A stretch of 64,000 nt of DNA from Solenopsis invicta (Eukaryota > Arthropoda > Insecta > Hymenoptera > Formicidae), in contig NC_052675.1 in NCBI RefSeq assembly GCF_016802725.1, forward strand, positions 9,189,622 to 9,253,621, in the 5' to 3' direction. Below are positions 1-12,500 of this stretch, one piece after another. The notes beneath the pieces were generated by a model, which had not been told where the DNA came from, made no database searches, and saw nothing but the letters and a program-made list of their open reading frames with translations. How positions within the stretch are numbered: the stretch's first letter is position 1; each line of letters begins with the position of its first letter. The position numbers were made by a program, and so were the translations under genes.

Positions 1-1226
1 ACTCGTGTGGAGAATTTTCCGCGATCTGTTACAACTTAAACAAATAACTTCGAGATAATTCATACTCTTTATACACATATTATACATATATTTCTTTTCA
101 TTTTGTGCTTTGTTCTCGTATCTTTTAATTATTGGTTAACAATTAACTTTTATTCGTCTTATTTTAATCCGGGAAAAAAATATGTTTGATAATAACAATC
201 AGACTTTGGTGAAATAATTTCAATTAAATGTTCGATTAATGTAACCAAATGTTTAATATTTAGTAATTATATAATAATTAATCGATTACCAAACAGTTAT
301 TAAATAGTACAAATTATGTGATTATATTAATTGAATATTTAATTCAAATTACCGCACTGAAGCTTAGTTATTATCATAAGCTTGATTATCATTATCAAAT
401 TCTTTTTCTAGTATACTTTTTTATTGTGTAGATTGATCCAGAAATCCAGCAATGTTCATGTTGTCGCTATATTGACATCATTTTTATTTTTGGGATCCAT
501 TAAATAATTCTGTGCGTATTCACAGTGACAACTATCAAGATTAAAATAAAATTCGAACTTGAATCGTAAGTGCCACGGACAGAAATAGAAAAAGCCGGGG
601 ATGTACCTAGCATATACAGGAAAAAATTATACATTTCGTGCGCGTAATCGGTTTTGGCGTTCGCAAACCAAAAAAAAATCTTTCTTGGTCTCGTGCGATA
701 TAAATATGCAAATCGAAGTGGCTGCGTGATCTTAAAGACGAAGCAGCTTGCACTCACGTGCGCAGAATGCTCATAAATGCACCGGAGGATTAATGCGCAA
801 GCAATGTTAAGCAACAAAGGCTAAATGTCATGCAGCAAGCATGTTCTCAACTATTATCGCAGTGAATGCAATGCCGGATATAATGGCTTGGAAAAATCTG
901 GGTGTCCGTATCAGCATCCTTGGCAGACCATGTAATTATGAAGGTCTTATGAAATGTTCATGCGGAGAAGATTGGACGGACGAGAATAGTAAGCAGGATG
1001 TATTGTTGGCGCGCATCAATGACTCTCTCGCGATAATTATTTCAGAAGAAAATTTTTGTGATCGATAATCTCTCCCGGGCGATTTTGTTCTCGCTCGGGC
1101 TAAATTGGCGATCGGCACTCCCGTAAGGACAGGCCCGGTTTTTCTATGCTAATTCGTTACAGGCGCTTCGCAGTAAATCGTTGCGTTAACAAGAATAATT
1201 GCATTGTCAACATATGCATGCATTCC

Positions 1227-1252
1227 TGCACGTGTGCATTTGCACACGTGCA
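1227..1252. repeat. Short perfect palindrome
   Basis: Two 12-bp arms (TGCACGTGTGCA and its reverse complement) are separated by TT. The arms contain CACGTG, the E-box consensus. It may be a bHLH-type binding site or chance; no gene is adjacent. Confidence 0.5.
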
Positions 1253-4200
1253 CTTTAAACCAAAACGAAATAGCAAAAGTGCCTATGTCGCGCGTTAATA
1301 GCGCAATGCATTTTCAACAGAGCCGTGCGTGAGAGTAATCTTTATAGAAATAAATTTTTTTTTCTTTTTTTTTTTTTTTGAAAATAATTCCAATTCGACG
1401 ATTCGACGATTAGTCTAGTTCCCGCTGACGCGAAAGTTCAAGTCAAAGAGCGAGCTAATCCGAAAGTGACATTTCAATTCGTTTGCTTATCGTTTTCTTA
1501 TCTTGTGAAATTTCCTAATGATTCATAGATACTTACAAGCAGTGTTTTTCTCTGGGTCCGTTTGCAATTTGGCCCATTTAGTGTTTTTTTTTTTTTTTTT
1601 ATTTAATAAAACCAGGACCAATAAGAAACGCTGCTTGTTAGAAGAAAATGTAAGCGTTAAGGATCTGCTTTTAAAAGAGATTTAAATAAAGTCGTAAAAA
1701 GGATCTATTTCAATTTTATCGTTGCCTGTTTTTTTTTTTTTTTACTCGATCGCCTTCTTCACTGTATCATTACATCGTGTGCTCACTTAACGTAATGTGT
1801 GCAATTGCGCAATTGAACTTGTACTATTTGAATATTAAGAGAGGAAGTATAAATTTTTAACTATAGACACATTAATTTTTAATTCGACGGGTGAAAAGGT
1901 TTCTATGCAAAGCAATTCATCGCGACTTATATTTCTTCAAGAAACTACTGAAATACGTGATTATGCCAATCCATCACATCAATAATAATTGATAATTATT
2001 TCGACGAATCAATCAACATAATGCCAATATCAATTCAAGAAAAAGCAAGATAGTCATTTGCTAATTTTTAAGTTATTTTTATGGAAATTTAACGAATGAT
2101 TGAATATTCATAGTATAAAAGTAAATTAGAGTGCGTTAATGAAACTAATATATGCTAATAATATTGATATATAATATTTTTGCTTTATGTATAAATAGTG
2201 CATAAAACAAGATTAGTAGAGCAGTTTATATAAAAATTTCATTAAAAAAAAATTATCTGCACCCATATTGAAATGAACAGTGTTAATTACAATCGCGTTG
2301 TTTTTCAAATTGTAATTAGTCTTCGGGATGCATTATTAAAATGATTTTTTTTTACACAACACACAAATCACATTTATCAGTGTCAAGCTATTTCTAATAT
2401 AATTTTCTAAAAATATAAAAACTTTCAGCATTGTCGCTATTTGAAGACTCGTGCAAAAATTAATAAAGGCACAACATCTTTTATCAGGATTGTGCACAAT
2501 TAATTGCAAATGTTAGCCAATCGCTTGCTTGAAAACGTTTAATATCCAACATATTTACTTATAATGTAATTTTTTAATGTTAGTAAAATTTAATCTGAAC
2601 CAGGAACAAGTGCTTTAATAAAGGTGACAGAATTCAATTAGCATATGAAAGTGCTTTCAGTCACTCTTGCAATTGAATCGTGCATCCTTGGAAAATAATG
2701 TAGAATTAATAAAGGTATTATCGCGAAAAGGTGAGTTTCAAGGATGTCGTCATTTCTAGAATGTATAATTGTGGTATATTACTATACCACCTCTGAGGAC
2801 GATCTTTCAGATATTACAAAAGGAAGAAATTATGTGTTTCCTGGACAGGCTAGCTATATTTATCGCGAATAAGTTATAAATCAGATAAATGAAGTTAGTT
2901 TAATGTAAGGTAAAAGTCCGAATGCGGTAAATTGCATCGCTAGTCACTGTCGCACACTATATATGAATTTTCAATTTATTTGGTAATAATAATAAATTAA
3001 TGAATTTTTATTTAATGTAGCTTTACTATAGCATGTAGAAAAAAACAATAATAGATAATAAAAACATATATTTAAATGATGACACTGTAAACTATAGATT
3101 TTTAGCGCTGACAGTGAAGTTTAGAACACAGCCTGTATCTAAAGAAGTGTCCTTTTACGATTATATTATTCTTTTCTTAAATGGGTGAAAGATTTAATGT
3201 GGATAGAAATTCTGAATCGTTGATACGTGTATATCGCTTGACAGTTTTACAATGCGTTGAATTCCCGAATGATTTGTAGCGTAAGCAGCGTCCAAGCGAA
3301 GAGCATACACTTGACGTAATTTATACCTCCTCGTTTGAAGTTAGACGAACGTCATATTTTAATAATCATCATTCTTCCACCATGGATGGTTCTAATAATG
3401 GCATGCTTTCTTCGACAATTAGACTGTAAATATATCAATACGATAATAAAAAACATAACAGGTTATAAATAAACCTGTAATAAATAAACAGAATAACATT
3501 GATTTAACGAACATAAGACAGTAAAAAATTTTTTTTTTTTTTTGAGTTTTTAATTAACAGTCATAATGAGTAAATATGATACGCTCGACCCAGAAATAAC
3601 TCCGAATGTGAAGGTAGAAATGGCGTGAGTATGACGCTTGTTTCATGCGCGCCCTGAAGTGCGTCAGGTGATGCGTCTCACGCATGTTGAACACTTTGAA
3701 GACGCGACGCAGCACGTAGCTGTCGACGTAATTTGCAAAGCTATAGGGATAAGACCGGCATTTAAATTGCTTAGATTGCATGATAAGATATAATGATGAT
3801 GATGAAATCATTTTATGAAGGCTTCTTAGCATAAATGTAAAGAATTCTTCTAACATTATTATACAGAGGATTCTTAACATTGCGTAATTAGAAATGTATA
3901 AACGAGCGTGCTGTATGTAAAAAACATCTTGTGAAGTTACACGTACCAATAATGCAATGTTCTACAAATGAACGATGTGGTGTATTTGGTACAGCAAACA
4001 ATTTCCGGGGACCAATATTAACATTTCCAGTTATTCCTGACGTGATTAAATTTTTTTCTCTCTTATCATAAATTTATATCGCCAACGAGGCATGCAAAAC
4101 AAAAAAATCTATGTAAAAATAATTAAAAAATCTTTTTAATTATTAATGATTTAATCAATTGCTATGTATAATTATCAATCTTGATATTCTTCAAGAGTAT

Positions 4201-4574
4201 TCCTAAAAGAAACAGACTTTAACCTTTGTGAAGAAGTATACCTCGCCAGATATAGTAATTTAATCCACTGTATAGTTCCGGATATTTTCTGCAGTTTACT
4301 TTCATATTGTGACCAACATCCGCTTTCTCGCTGTAAATTATCATATATCAGATGATCGTACATTTATTTACGAAAATTGGTAGCTATTGCAAAATCAAAA
4401 TTACAGCAATTATTCTTAAACGGCAAATAAAGTTAAGTGTAATGAATAGAAATTTTCTTCTCATAACAAAATATGTTGGGCTATGTATAAAAACAACAAA
4501 TAAATGAGTTTAGAAGACCAATAAGATAAAAAAAATTCAGATATATATCAACTTAAGAAAAATATAAATAATAC

Positions 4575-4640
4575 ATAGGTAATAATAACTTTATTGAAGT
4601 GCAATAATAATAGAAACCATGAATTTTAATCAATAGAATA
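4575..4640 (-). mobile_element. Possible non-LTR retroelement 3' tail
   Basis: On the minus strand this stretch ends with a CAATAAAG-like polyadenylation motif followed by an ATT-rich simple tail. A similar tail occurs at 41120-41170. This is typical of old non-LTR retroelement 3' ends, but no reverse transcriptase remains next to it. Confidence 0.3.
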
Positions 4641-4679
4641 AAAATAGAGAACAGCAAGATTTTTAATGCTGGAAAGTAC

Positions 4680-4800
4680 GGGACGGGATGTTTTGACTTA
4701 ATTAGTCATTTGCATTCAGTGAATCACTCAATAATTTATTTCGATTTACGTTATACCGAGTGAAAAAAACTTGATTATTTAAGTCAAAATATCTCGTTCC
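4680..4800. mobile_element. MITE-like inverted repeat (~120 bp)
   Basis: Imperfect arms of about 28 bp, at 4680-4706 and 4772-4800, share the core TTTTGACTTAA and its complement. The size and inverted termini suggest a miniature inverted-repeat element; no target-site duplication is clear. Confidence 0.5.
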
Positions 4801-5445
4801 AGAGTTTTATAGAGTACATATTTTTATTCAATTGACACCTGTTTCGCTTTGTTGATTTTATACATTTATCTGTTACGACAAAAATGTTGCATTTGCAACT
4901 AAAGATTTTTAAAGATCTCGGGACAAATATATTTGCAATATCATCATCATCGCCATTTGTCAATGGCCTTCAAATTAATTGGTCACCGAAGGAGACGACA
5001 ATTTGATTGTTGTCGCGCTTTCTCATTGCCATCGTTGTTACAAGAAAAGAATCGTTTGAGTACTCTTGTACAAATAAAATACACAAAGTCAAAGCGTCAT
5101 ATTTCACAACAGGAAGTTGGTCAATGCCTTAGTGTCTCCCAAAAACGAAGAAATATATGCTCTTCAAATACGCCCGATAAATGTGTAGACCTTTTTCTGC
5201 CGTAACTATATATTTAGATTGTATTCGTTTTTTTTTTTTTTTTTCAAATCAGCGAAGGAGTCAATTTTTTTATATATGCAATATATTTTGTTCTCTTGAA
5301 TATTATTTCTTTTTTTTTAATGAAAAAATATATTGAAGTATATACCGAATGTCTATGAAATCTGTCCTCATCTATATTTTGGAAACGGTACAAAATTATG
5401 AAAAACCATAAAATACGTGTTCGATTACTTCAAGGAATTACTCTA

Positions 5446-5960
5446 CACGAAAAAAAATGACTTAGAAGTAGTAACTAAATATCAGTAGCTAGTTCGACAT
5501 TTTTTATCAGTGCTAAAAATTGACTATTAAAGATAAAATATATTTGCTGCAAAATACAGTTTCATTAGCTAAAATAAAATGTGTCTTTTAACACGTGTAG
5601 CTAAAAAAGTGGCAGTTATTCCTCAATATCTTAGTCCCGGTCTACAATTAATGTTGCAAGCCTTAAATCGTAAAAATTGACCATGGTTAATGATTATTCT
5701 CCTCATATTCAACTATGATTGGTCAATTTCTTATGGCTTAAGGCTTACTACACCTATTGTAGACCGGGACTTAGAAGCGTAAAACTACATGCAGAAAAAA
5801 AAAATCAGCCAACAAAGCTAAAATTTAGTTGTAGCAACTAAGATGTGTCTTTAAAATAGGGACAGCTAATATCGTTGCTGCCAGAGCTACATTTATTAGT
5901 TATTAAAATGTAGCAACTGCAGCAAGAAATATTTGCTGCTAGAATCAAATAATGTTTAGC
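5446..5960 (+). repeat. Left terminal repeat array of the transposon
   Basis: Unit A (5446-5632) is followed, after a nested MITE, by unit B (5785-5960). Both start with a TACAYG-plus-A-run motif and carry several TAGCTA/AGCTAA motifs, which look like subterminal transposase binding repeats. Unit A pairs with 13782-13966 and unit B with both tandem copies at 13969-14312, all in inverted orientation. Confidence 0.75.
5634..5770. mobile_element. Nested PIF/Harbinger-like MITE
   Basis: A 137-bp element with about 50-bp imperfect terminal inverted repeats starting GTCCCGGTCTACAAT. It is flanked by TTA on both sides (5631-5633 and 5771-5773). The matching right-hand terminal repeat of the host element lacks it, which shows it inserted later. 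A TTA target duplication is typical of PIF/Harbinger; no protein is encoded. Confidence 0.75.
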
Positions 5961-6150
5961 TGAATCCATTATGCTATTTTTTTCTTCGCAGTAAAAGTTA
6001 ATAATATTTGCAGAAAGGCTAAGAATTTTAGTTGAGGATACGTATGCTTTGATACCAGTGCTACGTGATTTTAGCTACTTCAGCCATCAAATTTGATAAG
6101 GAAGTAATTTCATATTAGCTACAAAAGTAGTTTTAAATTTTTGGAAAAAA

Positions 6151-6320
6151 CCGGCATTTTTCAATTTTTCCGACAATTTTCTCGCAATTTTTTTTTCCCA
6201 AGAAAAGAAAAATTTATTGGAATTTACTTGCAAGACGAATTTTTTCAATAAATTTTTTTTTCCTTGGAATAGAAACCGAGAAAATTTGTGGAAAAATTGA
6301 AAAAAGCAGATACCGAAATT
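6151..6320. mobile_element. MITE-like inverted repeat inside the transposon
   Basis: Arms of about 70 bp (near 6151-6220 and 6245-6320) are imperfectly complementary and rich in A and T runs; the outer termini read about CGGCATTTTTC and its complement. Probably another small element inserted in the noncoding left part of the large transposon. Confidence 0.5.
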
Positions 6321-6782
6321 TTAAAATTATAATGACAAGCTGCATTTCAAAATGTATTAATAGTATTGAAAATACTAAATGCGGACATGCATATTATACA
6401 TATGTATATTTGCAAAACTGTCAGTACACTGTGAAATTTGTTATCAAGAGTTTCATAATGTACCAATTAGTATTGAAAATACATAGTATTTGTCTGACGT
6501 AATCTATTTTAATATATTCTTTTCTGTCTGAATTGCAAAATTATATCCAATTACGTAAAACCAATTTGTAGATATAAACACAATTATATCTTGTTTGATT
6601 TTATTAACTTACGTAGGCATAAGACCCTTGCAACTTCAAAAAGTATTTTTTATAATTTTTTTCTGGAAAGGCTATATAAGCTACAAGATCGAGTTTTGTG
6701 TAAATAAAAGTACATATATTTGACTATCACAAATTTTTCTTTTTGTTTTTATCACAGAAAAAATATATTATAGATAATAAAC

Positions 6783-6836
6783 AAATATTAAATTTTTGAA
6801 ATAAAGAAACAAATATTAAATTTTTGAAATAAAGAA
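6783..6836. repeat. Tandem duplication of a 27-28-bp unit
   Basis: Two consecutive copies of a unit containing ACAAATATTAAATTTTTGAA lie just downstream of the broken transposase gene. Confidence 0.6.
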
Positions 6837-6887
6837 TACATGATGAAGATTTTATACAAAAACTTTTCTATTTTTAATTTATTAGAT

Positions 6888-9260
6888 TTACAAAAAATAT
6901 TTTAATACAACATACTGTTCTCCATTTGCCATTTGGTATATGTAAAGTGGCTGATAATTAATAAGTTCAATAACTTTAATGCAAAACCATTTGTTATTTT
7001 TTTCATCATGTTCTATTTCATATCCTCTGATATGTGAATTCAATCCAATATTAAAGTTAAAAGTAAACATATAAACAAAGGTTTATTTTCATGAACTAAA
7101 ATAATTTTTATATGGCGTCCAAAACGCCAATCACTAGAAATATCTACTCCTACAATGAGAGCAAATCCAAGTTTGTATCGAAAACTTTTCCATTCGACCC
7201 ATTTCATACAAAAATTTTCAGAAGATACAAGAGAATCGGGAAGTGTTGATTTAAAAAATAAGTATTGAGAAAATTTAGAAAGATCTTGAATATTTCCAGG
7301 TCCAATAATAATATCGGATAAAATACTGGACTGTATTACAAATCTATAACATGAGGTCAACTGAAATTTGTAGGCAATAGACAGAAGAAGATTTTTTCTT
7401 GACATTGATGCAGTGCAATATGCTTTTAATCGTTTATGCATGGCTTCGAAACGCATGCAAGATGCATTTGAAAACGATCCCATATACCTAAAAATCCTGG
7501 CATAATGCAAGAGAAAATGATGTTTAGGTTTTAATTTTTCTGCTGTAATTTTAAGATATAATTCATTATGCTCTTTTATCAAAATTTGCAAAACATGTCT
7601 AATATCAGATGGAAGTCTTTTTGCTTGAATTTTTGCTAAAAATATCATGTAAGAAAAGATATAATTGCCAAAATTCATCCTTTTCATCGACTATGTCACC
7701 AAAAAAGATTCCAAACAAACGAACAAACAAAATCATTTCATTTGCTGTCATTTTTAATTTATTCTTGTTTAATGTTTCAGGAGTTATGCAAGATGGCTTA
7801 TTTAGGCTATCATAGGGACCATAATCAAACATGTACATTCTGTTATTGAGTATTTCTAAAAAACAGAGGGTTTAACTAAGATAAATGTTTTATGATAGGA
7901 ATCATTGAGTAATGTCCCACTCCTTCCAAACAGCCATGCATTCCATCAACAAAAAGTAAATCAACAATATCTATTGATGGTACAACATTAAAAATACATT
8001 TCTCTTTGATCCCGGTCATACTCACATTGTTTGTAGCCAAATCATTGTAATAATTTTCAGAATTCCTAAATAAAGTTGGATCTTCAATGCACTGAATCTC
8101 AGTCAAAAATTTTGATGCCTTACAAAATCGACAGACAAAATTAGATCTATTCCTTCAGTTTCTAAATATATAAGTTCGTTAATCAAAGGAGCAAACGTTT
8201 TTCTGTTACCATATTGTTTCCTGTCATCAGAATAAAACAGAAGAGCTAAAAAAATTTTATCAAGCTTGGATTGGCACTCTGGAGGCAAACAAGGTATTGT
8301 TACATATACTGCACCTATCTTTTTTAAATGCGGTCCGAGGGGATTATTTGGTTCCCAATCATCATAATACACCAGAAGTGGGAACACAATGTCCGACTTT
8401 TTAAAATATTTAGTGGTTATAAATTTCCATCTTTGACATTGTACAAAATTATAAATCATATCTGATTCCGCCTGAAGTTCTTGTATATATTGTATTGTAC
8501 TATTAAAAGCATCTGGAAGTTCAAAGAATTTCTGTAAAACATATCTAAGTGGAATGTATTGTGAAATTACTTGTTTCATTTGTGGTTTTACACCTTGTTA
8601 TGTACGTTTTTTCTCCACATGAGAATCAATGTAGTAACTCTCAGGGGGTATATATGCATCTGTAGATTGAAAATACATCATACGCTTGTACTCTGTAGAT
8701 AAGTGATGGAATGGATTACTCAAAGATTCAAACATCTTTTCAATATTGTAAATATTTTCGGCTTGTGCGTGACAGGATAAAAGTGCATCTACAACAGTTT
8801 GCTTCAAAATTTTGAAAAAACTTCCACCAACAAAAATAGAAATATCTTCAATTATAGAATTAACCAGATTACGTGGGAGACCTGGTTTTGTGTTAATTTT
8901 AGATACAAGAATATTGGCATGTAATTCCAACAAAGTCTGAAAATCAAGAAGTGATGTATCAAACAATTCCGGATCATCTTGGACAATATCATTATTTGTA
9001 TCAGAAGCTACATTTGGACTATGACAATATGTTGGCTTTACTTTTGTTATATTATTATTACAATTATCGAAACGATTAGGCACATTATGCTTGTTTCGCA
9101 AATGTTTCCTAAATGAGTTCCACACAGTAAATGAACGACCGCATGTCTCTATAACGCATCTAAAATATGTACAAGCTGGATGCTTTATAGAGAAATGAAT
9201 TTGAAGAGCATCAATACTGCCCAAAAATTCATAATAGCAATGACATTTTATGAAAATCAT
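6888..9260 (-). pseudogene. Broken zinc-finger transposase of the large transposon
   Basis: The reading frame starts near 9260 with a C2H2-type zinc finger (CVIETC...HLRNKH), then a long helical region, then a DDE-like core. Candidate catalytic residues are Asp in YYDDWEPNNPLG (about 8365), Asp in FVDGMHGCLEG (about 7960) and Glu in MRFEAMHK (about 7455); the C-terminus ends at 6888. It cannot make one protein. There is an in-frame TAA at 8598-8600; frame changes near 8110, 7865, 7640 and 7065, several in T runs; and, judging from family layout, a missing segment near 8120. Each open piece continues the same homologous protein, so these are decay lesions, not introns (the gaps are too short to splice). 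Family assignment to CACTA/EnSpm-type transposases is inference from motif spacing. Confidence 0.8.
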
Positions 9261-9582
9261 TTTAAATAAATTTAGTGAATGATGTAATAGTACCATACAA
9301 ATATACAAGAATTTTGTAGTATTATAAAATTAAAACTAAATTTAAACATTAATTAATATTGTAATTAAACAGTTATGTTAAAAAAAACTAAAAATTATAA
9401 GTTGTATTACCGCTGAAAAACTAAAGGTTAATTGAACAACATTACTTTATCATAAAGTAAAAATCTTTTGCTTTTCGTAAGAACGAGTGTGTTATAAACA
9501 CTTAATTAAAGTATATACTTTACACGTTTTAGGCATTGAAACTAAACTTGACGTAAGCATTTGCGGTGTTATAATCTCACTG

Positions 9583-12500
9583 TTAATGATTAGATTTAAA
9601 TTTTAAATATTCTTCTGTTAAAGCTAATACTGCAAGATTAGAAATATTTTTGTCATTGGAGATTCCATATAATCCTTCTTGTAAAAAATGCCATTCCCTG
9701 GCACATTCAACTGGATATTTACTATCTAAAGCATACATCGATTTAAAGGCTATATCAATCGCTTTCAATGGAGTTTCTACCTCGTAATACACTTCATTAA
9801 TAACGACATAGGAGTGTGTGATATAATCTTTATTTTTACCAACAATTACGGCCTGTACTCCTAAAGTAAGTCCATATTTTGCATATTTTTGCCTTCTCAA
9901 ATTTAATGTAGGCTGAATGTCATTTGTACTCTGAAAATATAGATATGTTTCAAAATTTTATAATATACAACTCAGTATTTGAATTTATTTTAAATAAATT
10001 TTTATATTCCCAAGTACGAGTAAGATTTCTATTACTTCAGAACATACTAATTCATAAGAGAATCGAAATTTGTTACTTAGGTAAAGTTCTCTCTTTACAA
10101 GTGATAGATTCTTTATTTAAAAGGAGTCAGGCTATTAGAAGTCAGATTATTATTTTGCGACAATGATAGTACTGTAAATTTTCAATTAATTTTTAGCAAA
10201 GTATGTATTATTTACAGAGTTTCAAATCAGTTGAGTTTATTAGTCTCTGCGCAAAATTTATTCCTACCCGACATTTTCAGTTCTTTATAAAATGATTCGG
10301 CCTTATGACAAAGAAATTTTATTTTATTAAATTTATGTATACCTTCACAAGAAGTAAAAATGCTTCACGTGATTCTTGGCGCGAAGGTCGCCACTGCTCC
10401 TTTTTTCTTTTTAACGTAGTTAGTACTGTGAACAATAAGTTTAAAGCGAGCAATGTCCTCACTTTTTTCCCGTCTGCAATAAGATTATAGGTTATAATAA
10501 TAATTATAGGGTGTAGTGAAAATTTAATATTGTCAATTATATAGTTCAGAGAGAATTAACATAAAGATTATTAATGTATGTTACATCTATCCTCAATTTA
10601 TTATTTTAAAATTAATGTAATATGCATTAAATTGTATGACATGAAAACTTATTGTATTTTGCAATACCGAATGTATAATGTAATATATTTTCCCAAACTG
10701 TATTCCAAATCAATTTTTCTTTCAAAGTTTTTATACGGGTAATCTTTTTTAAAAAAATAGAGTATGAAAAATATACTACCAAATTTTACGAAGAAATCGA
10801 CATTAAGCAGCCTAAGTTCTAAGTTCTAAGTTTTATTAGTACCCGTCTCTTATTTCGTTTCGCGGAGACGATTTGACCATTACACAAAAACACAAGTGGA
10901 AATCAATGCTCAGAACAACAATAATCATTCCGACGGCCGACTGTGATGCAGTCGATAAGCACAAAAATATAGCGGAACAAAAAGCGTCTGAACACTTAAA
11001 GTATAACTCCAAAATGGAGTCTAACATTAAGCAGTCAACCCAATTCTAACCTAATGAGTATGCAACCATTCTCGAGTCACGTGATACTCGAAACAGGTAG
11101 CCAATCTTTATAAACTATTAAAATGCAATCTAAATGTAATATCAACCCTTAAACTGTAATGTTCGAAAAAAATCACACTATTGGTAAATAACAATCTGAT
11201 AGATCTGTTTTATTTCCGCTAACTTAAAACTTATTACAGTTTAAGAGTTAAGAGAAAAGAATATACTAAGAATTATTATGCATAACTAATAATATACATT
11301 TGCTAGATTAAATATTAGTTCGATGTAAAAGAACAATTAATAGAAAACAGAAATGAAAAATAATAATTAAAAGAAAATGTCATATCTACCTGGAGTAAGA
11401 GAATTATTAATGTCTTCTATTTCTTTTTTATTTTTTATTTTTTTTTCGATAAAAGCAGCAAATAACGGCCAGTCGGTATATAGTTTCATTGTGGAATTAG
11501 GATACATTTTATTAAAATCCTGCTCCAACTATATACAACAATAGACAAGAGATATATTTATCATATTCAATGATTTTTTTAAAATGTTTAACATTGTCAC
11601 TAATATATTTACTAGTAGATATCCATTTGCATGTTTTACAGCAGGGAACATGTCCATGTACTCATGAACAGCAATTGCATCTTTTTGTAAATACCACATT
11701 CTGGTATTGTTCGTTACTGTCCATAATTCCTGGACTTTACTCCATGGTTTACTATTGTTTTTTAACCACTGCATACCCGTAGTATCCATCTGAGGTATGT
11801 TCTCATCTAATTGCATTTCTAAAAAAATCAATCAAATGAATCTATAGTTATTAAGTATAATATTTAAAAAAGTCAGTACAATATGAAAAAGGCTAAGAAA
11901 AGATAAAAATATTCCATTTCTCAATTAATATTTACATTTACCTGAGGTTGAGGCACTAGAATCTTTTATAGCATGTACTGATTCTTTTGTTAACACTCCA
12001 CATTTTCTTAATTTTCTGCGTGTACTGTAATATTTTTGTAATAGTAAACCTCGTCCTACAGAACTCTCTCGACGAGATTTACCAAAATAAGCTCCTTTCC
12101 AAATAGTCTGAAAAATAAAAGAAAATTATTTTTTGGTTTAATTTTGAAACTAAAATTGTATGCTGCGTGTACTTGGCAATTATTATGTTACTTACTTCTA
12201 CCTCAGATGGAAAATGTTTGACAACTTCTTTAGCAAGGAATTCTACCCGTTCGTTTTGCATACTACAAAAAGATATATTAAGATATTTTTGAAATTATTC
12301 AAAATAGTTCTTATGTCTGACAAAAAGTATAACTTATATTTGAATATCAGCAAACTTACCGAGCATTAATGTTATTATTTAAATCATAATTTATTATTTC
12401 GCTCGCCAACGAATTACGCATATTATTATTTAAACATGCGTGAGTATTATGATATGCTAATATCATTTTTCCACATGTTGATGATTTCAAAATAGCAAAT

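Larger units (their letters stand above)
1..5430. other. Gene-free flank
   Basis: No convincing gene in this stretch. The sequence is AT-rich with homopolymer T runs (around 1360, 1585, 1730, 3530, 5230). The short open frames (for example 841-1068 and 3554-3949) lack splice context, recognisable motifs or coding-like composition. A 12-bp perfect inverted repeat with a 2-bp spacer lies at 1227-1252, and a small MITE-like inverted repeat at 4680-4800. Confidence 0.6.

Noticed and set aside
6888..9260. Reading the transposase pieces as exons of an intact spliced gene
   Set aside because: The gaps between pieces are 0-60 bases, no donor-acceptor pair restores the frame, and the in-frame stop at 8598 lies inside a conserved run.
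9924..10490. Two plus-strand frames at 9924-10166 and 10305-10490
   Set aside because: They are opposite-strand shadows of an intron and an exon of the SAM-domain gene.
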